Positions 33,632 through 38,597 of a stretch of 38,597 bases of DNA are shown piece by piece; within the stretch, counting starts at the first letter, position 1, and each line of letters starts with the position of its first letter. The notes under the pieces are model-generated. The model saw only the letters and a list, made by a program, of their open reading frames with translations, ran no database searches and was not told the origin of the DNA. Location: positions 1 through 38,597 of the forward strand of contig JADFYL010000008.1 of assembly GCA_015233045.1 (NCBI GenBank). Reading direction: 5' to 3'. A program made the position numbers and the translations under genes. This stretch comes from Nitrospirota bacterium. Lineage in GTDB: Bacteria; Nitrospirota; Thermodesulfovibrionia; Thermodesulfovibrionales; Magnetobacteriaceae.

Positions 33632-33745
33632 TCATTCCGGGTTGTCCGGAATCTTCCCTATTAGTGGGAGTTTCATAATGATTGTACATATTCTGAGGCA
33701 TAAGGACAGATTCCGGACAAGCCGGAATGACAAAATGAGACCGGA
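33632..33745. repeat. REP/BIME-like inverted repeat pair (GGAATGAC family)
   Basis: Two 21-bp arms, 33632-33652 and 33710-33730, are inverted copies of each other with one mismatch. The right arm contains a 6-bp perfect stem (TTCCGG-N5-CCGGAA); in the left arm the corresponding inner stem is imperfect. A further partial copy, CCGGAATGACAAAA, lies at 33741 onward. This is the architecture of a bacterial interspersed mosaic element. Confidence 0.75.
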
Positions 33746-33776
33746 ATGACAAAAATAAGGGAGGCAATTCCTAATG

Positions 33777-33817
33777 CGTTTGCCCTGATATTGAAGGGCA
33801 AGGGGTCAGGGCAAACG
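33777..33817. repeat. 12-bp perfect inverted repeat, with a degenerate copy at 33576-33597
   Basis: CGTTTGCCCTGA (33777-33788) and TCAGGGCAAACG (33806-33817) form a perfect 12-bp stem with a 17-nt loop. GATATTGAAGG...CAGGGCAAACG occurs again at 33576-33597 in shortened form. The copies flank the REP-like pair, so this may be one composite element. Confidence 0.75.
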
Positions 33818-33850
33818 AATATAAGAAGATTAACGATGGAGGCGCTTATA

Positions 33851-33961
33851 ATGGGTTGGAAAAACAGACTGACCATATTAACCTCCGACGATGTGGTTGA
33901 AGAAGGCGCTGAGGAGGCAGCCAGGATAATCGTAGATATTATTTCTGACGGACTGCTGTAA
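33851..33961 (+). CDS. Possible small protein of 36 residues
   Basis: A short ORF starting MGWKNRLTILTSDDVVEEGA and ending IIVDIISDGLL, acidic and probably helical. A perfect ggagg lies 8 bp before ATG 33851, which is the main support. The frame is open upstream to 33746, but that part is only the translation of repeat DNA and is not credible. I do not recognise the protein. It converges with the tRNA nucleotidyltransferase gene, whose stop lies 8 bp away. Confidence 0.35.
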   Translation: MGWKNRLTILTSDDVVEEGAEEAARIIVDIISDGLL

Positions 33962-33969
33962 AGATAATG

Positions 33970-36585
33970 TTACTGTTTTACAAAACGCCCTCTTACGACG
34001 GCCAGCTCCTCCTCGGCTGTGGTCAGGTTTCCCCGTAGTTTCTCCTCTAATATGGCCGTAAATATCTCCGTGTATATCGGGCCGGGGGGAATTCCGAGGG
34101 TTTTTAAGTCGTCGCCCTTTAGCTCCGGTTTCATGTCCTTGTGCTCTGTAAGAAAAATGGATATTGATTTTCTCTTTTGGTCGTTTTCTGCTGTTGACAT
34201 CAAAAATATCGCCGTCTCTAACGATGTGCCCATAAGGTGGTTATACACCGAGACAGGGTCTTTGTAGTAGAATGGCTCATTGAGTTTGGCCAAGCCTAAG
34301 AGGATGTGCTTTTTTATCGTGTCAGGGGTTGCGAGCCTCTGAAGGGCGGCCTCACGGTCATCCGCTGTCAGCGGCACAATAAGCGCCATCAGATATAACA
34401 CCCCAATGTCAATCTTGTCCTCCCTGAACAGCAAATTGTACCACGAGATTGTCTCCCTCACCCTCTGAAATAGTGCGACTGACTCCCTCGAAAACCGTAG
34501 CTCCGCGTGGACGGCCTTCAGGAGGCCAAACCCCTCAAGCCTCCGCAGTGCCTTTATCGGGTCGGCCTCCCTGAATATCAACATAAGCTCATCGTAAAGC
34601 CGTGCACCCGATAGCCTCTCAAACAGATTAAACCTGATTGCCGTCTTTATCAGCCTCTCTGTGTGCTTGCTTATCCTGAAATCAAATCGTTCAGAAAATC
34701 TCACCGCCCTAAACGCGCGCGTCGGGTCCTCTATGAAACTCAGATTGTGCAGCACCCTGACCGTCCGTTCCTTCAAATCGCGCTGGGCGCCAAAGAAATC
34801 TATCAGACGCCCGAAATCCCTCTTGTTGAGAAACACAGCAAGGGTGTTAATCGTGAAATCCCTCCTGTATAAATCCTTCTTGATGGAGGACATCTCCACT
34901 TGTGGTAGAGCGGCAGGACTTTCATAGTACTCCGTGCGGGCGGCCGCGATGTCTATCGAAAAATCACCGCAATTATATAATTTAATATCGAATACCTTCG
35001 CGGTCTGAAACCGTTCGTGCGTCTTGAGTTTGCCGTCTAAGACCTTCGAAAGCGCTGAGGCAAATTTGAGTGACGCGCCCTCAATTACTATGTCTATGTC
35101 AAGATTCTGCTCCCCTCTTAGTAAATCGCGCACTGAGCCGCCTACCAGATAGGCCGACACGCCGACTGCCTCCGCCACCTCAGCCACGGTCAGAAGTATC
35201 TGGTACACATAGGAAGGGAAACGCTCACGCATGATTGTGGCGAGGCTCCTGCCTGTGGGATGCTTACTCTCGTATTGAGCCTGTTCTATGCGGCTCCTCC
35301 TGATGTGCCCCTCATAGAGAGAGCGAAGCAGGTCTGTCCTTGTAATTGCCCCTATTATCATGGCATTGCTAATAACGGGCAAAAACCGCTGATTGCTCTC
35401 AACCATCGCGGCCTCAACATCTCCTATGGCGGCCTCCGGGGGCATCGTAATTGCGTCGGTCGTTATAAAGTCGTCTATCTTGCTCGTCCTAAAGCCGTGA
35501 AACAGCGCCTTTTCCACTATCTCCCTTGAGATTGTACCGGCGTACTGCGCGTCTTTGATTACCGGCAGGACATTTATCTCGTATTTTGTCAAAAGCGCCT
35601 CGGCCTCTTTAATTGTCGAGTCCCAGTCAATGGAAATAACAGGGCTTGTCATAACATCCCTTGCCGCCTTCTCTGGCCTGATTATTTCGTGAAGGGTTGT
35701 AATTACCATTTCCTTTACTATTTCTGTGATGGTCTCTTTCATTGACGCGGATGCCGCCGCCGGATGTCCCCCGCCGTTAAACCGCCGCATGACATCGGCT
35801 ATGTTAAGTTCAGACGCCCGGCTTCGTCCTATGAGCATGGTCTTACCGGCCATGTTTAATATCAATACCACGGCGTCAATGTCCTCCATATCCATAATGG
35901 CGTGGGCTATGAAGGCCGCGTCCCCTGTGTAGTGTTCCCTTGAGGCAACCCCTATCTTCACCCTTATTCCGTGGACTATGGCCTCAGAAAGCGACGCTAA
36001 TAACTCATTTAAGAGTTCGAGGTCGTCTCTGCTTAGCTGTGGCCTGATGAATGTCGAGACAATATTGAGGTCTGCGCCGCGCCTAAGCAGATAGGCCGCG
36101 GCAAGCATGTCCCGTTCAGTTGTCGAGGAGAAGCGCATTGAGCCGGTCTCCTCATATATGCCCAGACACAATATTGTGGCCTCTATCGGTGATAATGGGA
36201 TGTTTTTTGAGTGCAATATCTCAGTGAGCAGGGTTGCGGTTGCCCCAATGGCCTCGACTAACTCAACCGTGCCCGCAATATCTCCCGACCGGGCGGCGTG
36301 GTGGTCGTATATAAACGTCTGAATGCCACGCTTTCCTATTATCTGCTTAAAATCGCCAATCCTCTCAGGGTCTTTTGTGTCAACGATGATAAGGCGGGTA
36401 ATCAGGGACATATCTATTTCCTTCACCTTTGAGATTTCAATTGGGAAGGCCTTTAAGAACTCCCTAAGCGGCCTTTCGGCGGCGCCGGGCAAGACTATCT
36501 TTGCCTCAGGGAAGAGTTTCTTTGCCGCAACCATCGAGGAAAGACAATCGAAGTCGGCATTTATATGGCATGTGATGACGTCCAT
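33970..36585 (-). CDS. DHH-CBS-tRNA nucleotidyltransferase/poly(A) polymerase fusion
   Basis: An 871-residue three-part protein. The DHH/DHHA1 phosphoesterase unit (1-300) has CHINADFDCLSSM, VDTKDPERIGD, YDHHAA and GGGHPAAASAS. Two CBS domains (about 310-425) carry DVMTSPVISI and ITRTDLLRSLY. The class II nucleotidyltransferase (about 460 to the end) shows YLVGGSVRDLLRG, LDIDIVIEGASL with the catalytic acidic pair, RRDFTINTLAV and EDPTRAFRAVRFSERF. The fusion is known in Aquifex, Deltaproteobacteria and relatives, often as the A-adding half of a split CCA enzyme; the C-adding enzyme would then be elsewhere. It follows yidC by 43 bp. The ribosome site is poor. Confidence 0.9.
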   Translation of the reverse strand: MDVITCHINADFDCLSSMVAAKKLFPEAKIVLPGAAERPLREFLKAFPIEISKVKEIDMSLITRLIIVDTKDPERIGDFKQIIGKRGIQTFIYDHHAARSGDIAGTVELVEAIGATATLLTEILHSKNIPLSPIEATILCLGIYEETGSMRFSSTTERDMLAAAYLLRRGADLNIVSTFIRPQLSRDDLELLNELLASLSEAIVHGIRVKIGVASREHYTGDAAFIAHAIMDMEDIDAVVLILNMAGKTMLIGRSRASELNIADVMRRFNGGGHPAAASASMKETITEIVKEMVITTLHEIIRPEKAARDVMTSPVISIDWDSTIKEAEALLTKYEINVLPVIKDAQYAGTISREIVEKALFHGFRTSKIDDFITTDAITMPPEAAIGDVEAAMVESNQRFLPVISNAMIIGAITRTDLLRSLYEGHIRRSRIEQAQYESKHPTGRSLATIMRERFPSYVYQILLTVAEVAEAVGVSAYLVGGSVRDLLRGEQNLDIDIVIEGASLKFASALSKVLDGKLKTHERFQTAKVFDIKLYNCGDFSIDIAAARTEYYESPAALPQVEMSSIKKDLYRRDFTINTLAVFLNKRDFGRLIDFFGAQRDLKERTVRVLHNLSFIEDPTRAFRAVRFSERFDFRISKHTERLIKTAIRFNLFERLSGARLYDELMLIFREADPIKALRRLEGFGLLKAVHAELRFSRESVALFQRVRETISWYNLLFREDKIDIGVLYLMALIVPLTADDREAALQRLATPDTIKKHILLGLAKLNEPFYYKDPVSVYNHLMGTSLETAIFLMSTAENDQKRKSISIFLTEHKDMKPELKGDDLKTLGIPPGPIYTEIFTAILEEKLRGNLTTAEEELAVVRGRFVKQ

Positions 36586-36628
36586 TGTCAGTTACCGTGC
36601 CGCCACCAGTTGCCGCGCCGCGCACACG

Positions 36629-38218
36629 TCAGACAGTTTTTTTCTTGTTTATGTAAACCTGCTGAACTATGCTCAGTACATTGCTTACCAGCCAATAGAG
36701 CACCAGCCCGGAGGGGAAGCTCAAAAACATAAACGTAAATATAACGGGCATAAACATCATGACCTTCGCCTGCGTGGGGTCCATAGTGGTAGGCGTCATC
36801 TTCTGCTGCAGGAACATCGTGCCGCCCATGATAATGGGAAGCACATAGTGCGGGTCCTTGGCCGAGAGGTCTGTTATCCAAAGCATAAACGGCGCGCCCC
36901 TAAGTTCAATGGACACGAGCAGCACCTTGTAGAGGGCAAAAAACACCGGTATCTGCACGAGCATCGGCAGACACCCGCCCATCGGGTTTACCTTGTGTTT
37001 TTTGTATAGCGCCATCAGCTCAGTCTGCATACGCTGGGGGTCTTTCTTGTATTTCTCCCTGATTTCATTCATCAGGGGCTGCACCTTCTGGAGTTTTTTC
37101 ATTGACGACTGCCCCTTGTTTATCAATGGAATAAACGGGATTCTTATGATAAGGGTAAGCAATATTATAGACCATCCGAAGTTGCCTATGTATTTATTTA
37201 TGAACATCAACATCCAGAAAATCGGCCTCGCTATGATAGAGAAAAAGCCAAAGTCAACGATATGCTCAAAGGAGGCGTTAATGGATTTCAGGACCTCGTA
37301 CTTCTTCGGGCCTGCGTAGAACATGAATTCATTTGTGCCTGAGCCTGTCTTAATCGCGCCGAGTATTGATTTATCGCTGTCATTCCACATCTGCGCGCCT
37401 TTGGTTTGAGTCAATGGAGCAAGGGCGTCGAAAAAGTACTTATTCTCCTGTGCTATCCACTTGATGTTGCCGTCGTAGAGTTTTATGCCGTCCAGTTTTT
37501 TGTCAGTCTTAAGTTCTATCCTGTCCATATCCTTGAGGATTACAGGGCCGTTGTGGGCACCGTAGCTGTCGGCGCCCTCAGAGCTGAAATCGCTGCCAGT
37601 GGTAATATAATAGTCGTCTATGCCAGCGACTTCGTCCTTTAAGGTAATCTTGTAGCTGTCGCCGTAAAACGTGAATGTCCTCTTTATATGGACATCATTG
37701 TAGTCAAGGGCAAAGGCCAGTTGTTTGGTTTCTTGTCCGGTGAGCGTGAGGCTGTCCGGCGAGGTCGTAATAAAGGCGGCCTTCATAAATGTAAAATCGG
37801 TATTATAGCCTGAGGCAAGGGCGGGGATTTTTGCCTTTTGATCAATAAGATATATCTCACCGCCATTTTTATCTTTATAGTCCTTGAGTTTAAGCGACGT
37901 GACAACGCCGCCGTTGGTGGAAATTTGGGCGGTATATAGTTGAGTGTCAACCTTGATAGTCCTTGCCTGCGGGGCCGCGGCGGCTGGAGGGGCTATCGAA
38001 CTCGCCTCTGTCTTGCCAACTACGGGAGCCACGGCGGGTGCGGGGGGGATGACGGACGGCTGTGCCTTTGATGAGGCCACAGCAGGGGACTTGGTGCGAT
38101 TGTCAATGGCGGCGGCAATCCTGGAGGCCTCCTTCATCCTGGGATTGACGTAAAAAAACTGGTACAGCATCAAGATTGAGATAGAAAGAACGATCGCAAC
38201 GAGTGCCCTTTTTTCCAT
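36629..38218 (-). CDS. yidC: Membrane protein insertase YidC
   Basis: A 529-residue YidC that inserts and folds inner-membrane proteins with or without SecYEG. The N-terminal helix (MEKRALVAIVLSISILMLYQ) precedes a Pro/Ala-rich linker (about 45-85) and the periplasmic P1 domain (about 85-330). The conserved Oxa1 core starts near PIFWMLMFINKYIGNFGWSI; IIRIPFIPLINK carries the hydrophilic-groove arginine, followed by the coiled C1 loop (KKLQKVQPLMNEIREKYKKD), NPMGGCLPMLVQIPVFFALY and the last helices to FPSGLVLYWLVSN. It ends in the basic tail INKKKTV. It follows rnpA and yidD in the usual order. Confidence 0.97.
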   Translation of the reverse strand: MEKRALVAIVLSISILMLYQFFYVNPRMKEASRIAAAIDNRTKSPAVASSKAQPSVIPPAPAVAPVVGKTEASSIAPPAAAAPQARTIKVDTQLYTAQISTNGGVVTSLKLKDYKDKNGGEIYLIDQKAKIPALASGYNTDFTFMKAAFITTSPDSLTLTGQETKQLAFALDYNDVHIKRTFTFYGDSYKITLKDEVAGIDDYYITTGSDFSSEGADSYGAHNGPVILKDMDRIELKTDKKLDGIKLYDGNIKWIAQENKYFFDALAPLTQTKGAQMWNDSDKSILGAIKTGSGTNEFMFYAGPKKYEVLKSINASFEHIVDFGFFSIIARPIFWMLMFINKYIGNFGWSIILLTLIIRIPFIPLINKGQSSMKKLQKVQPLMNEIREKYKKDPQRMQTELMALYKKHKVNPMGGCLPMLVQIPVFFALYKVLLVSIELRGAPFMLWITDLSAKDPHYVLPIIMGGTMFLQQKMTPTTMDPTQAKVMMFMPVIFTFMFLSFPSGLVLYWLVSNVLSIVQQVYINKKKTV

Positions 38219-38293
38219 AGTTATATAGGTTACCTTTTAATATTCATATTTTTGAAACCTGTAAATGTCCTTCTAATAAAAGAACTATTTAAC

Positions 38294-38503
38294 CTATTTA
38301 ACTGGGTCATAGCCGCCTTCGCTAAAGGGATGGCATCTCAAAATCCTCAGCACGGCCATGCCAGAGCCTTTCAGTGCGCCATACTTTTCGACGGCCACGG
38401 CGGCGTACTCTGAACACGACGGGTCAAACCGGCAACTCCGCGGCAAAAACGGTGAGACCGCCGCCTTGTAAAGCCAAATCACAAAGATGATTATCTTTTT
38501 CAT
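38294..38503 (-). CDS. yidD: Membrane protein insertion efficiency factor YidD
   Basis: A 69-residue protein beginning [20 protein letters not shown] at ATG 38503. The hallmark motif [14 protein letters not shown] and the terminal [16 protein letters not shown], with three conserved cysteines, are complete. YidD sits at the inner membrane and helps YidC-dependent insertion. A frame six codons longer starts within rnpA but is not needed, because ATG 38503 overlaps the rnpA stop by 4 bp (ATGA). The stop TAG is followed, 9 bp on, by a second in-frame TAG from a tandem duplication of CTATTTAAC (38285-38302, plus strand). Confidence 0.95.
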   Translation of the reverse strand: MKKIIIFVIWLYKAAVSPFLPRSCRFDPSCSEYAAVAVEKYGALKGSGMAVLRILRCHPFSEGGYDPVK

Positions 38504-38597
38504 TTCAACGCCGCATAACACCTTTCAAGCACGAACCCCAATTCCTTATAAATATCTTTATAAGCGGCCTGAGGGGTAGTCGGCCCGGCAAGCAGCA
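38500..38597 (-). CDS. rnpA: Ribonuclease P protein component, C-terminal end only
   Basis: The last 31 codons of a gene that enters from the right edge. The translation ends [20 protein letters not shown] before ALK and the TGA, matching the C-terminal helix of RnpA. RnpA is the protein cofactor that helps the RNase P RNA process the 5' ends of tRNAs. Its stop overlaps the yidD start, as in the conserved rpmH-rnpA-yidD-yidC order. The rest of the gene lies outside the window. Confidence 0.85.
   Translation of the reverse strand, partial: LLAGPTTPQAAYKDIYKELGFVLERCYAALK

Larger units (their letters stand above)
33542..33850. other. Repeat-rich intergenic region
   Basis: This roughly 310-bp stretch lies between the divergent Uma2 gene and a tiny plus-strand ORF. 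It holds two families of short inverted repeats (33632-33745 and 33576-33817, listed separately) and little else. No RNA gene or credible protein frame is seen within the repeats. The Uma2-operon promoter should be at its left side. Confidence 0.6.

Noticed and set aside
33746-33850. Longer N-terminus (35 codons) for the small ORF ending at 33961
   Set aside because: This part translates the inverted-repeat element; the ggagg-preceded ATG at 33851 is a better start.

Overview
The window reads as a bacterial chromosome segment of about 50% GC with dense, translationally coupled operons. The organism is probably a flagellated, type-IV-piliated Gram-negative bacterium of the Nitrospirota or a deltaproteobacterial-like lineage. 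This is inferred from the two-CW protein, the CheA architecture, a PilY1/minor-pilin operon, bacteriohemerythrin, ADP-heptose genes and heavy use of ATA (Ile) codons. Taxonomy cannot be settled by eye. I see no tRNA, rRNA, CRISPR array, integrase or insertion sequence.

Layout, left to right. (1) 1-1260, plus strand: the end of a FliK-like hook-length gene carrying a 120-bp tandem repeat, then a stand-alone homologue of the FlhB C-terminal domain. (2) 1550-9859, plus: a Cys-rich two-CW protein, a soluble MCP-like protein, a STAS protein, then cheY-cheA-cheW-cheR-cheD-cheB, a complete excitation/adaptation set with no separate CheC/CheX/CheZ phosphatase. (3) 9913-11033, plus: a NuoI-type 2x[4Fe-4S] ferredoxin coupled to bacteriohemerythrin. 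(4) 17436-11111, minus: a six-gene run of B12-type radical SAM enzyme, NodU/CmcH-type carbamoyltransferase, GT39-like membrane glycosyltransferase, ExbB, ExbD and a TonB-like protein without a receptor-binding domain; a small unknown plus-strand gene and a minus-strand GT2 gene lie beside it. (5) 18808-27497, plus: PilY1 followed by FimT/GspH-, PilV-, PilW- and PilX-type minor pilins. (6) 28054-27503, minus: a secreted MORN-repeat protein. (7) 33541-28220, minus: six overlapping genes for a Uma2 nuclease-like protein, a deoxyhypusine-synthase-like protein, a reversed-order HldE, a GmhA-like isomerase and a split transketolase; together they suggest ADP-heptose (LPS core or capsule) synthesis from pentose-phosphate intermediates. 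(8) 33542-33850: an intergenic block of inverted, REP-like repeats. (9) 38597-33970, minus: rnpA (end), yidD, yidC and a DHH-CBS-tRNA nucleotidyltransferase fusion.

The strongest leads for something under-described are in the chemotaxis operon. CheA carries two adjacent 24-residue motifs that fit the c-di-GMP-binding MshEN pattern. The soluble MCP-like protein carries a CheZ-like D-x-T-x-Q motif and an MCP hairpin tip whose usual acidic residues are replaced. Other leads are the deoxyhypusine-synthase-like protein inside the heptose operon, an orphan NuoI coupled to hemerythrin, and mononucleotide tracts (C8, G8, A10) in flagellar, chemotaxis and glycosyltransferase genes that could act as phase-variation sites. 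All assignments come from reading motifs by eye; no database search was run.
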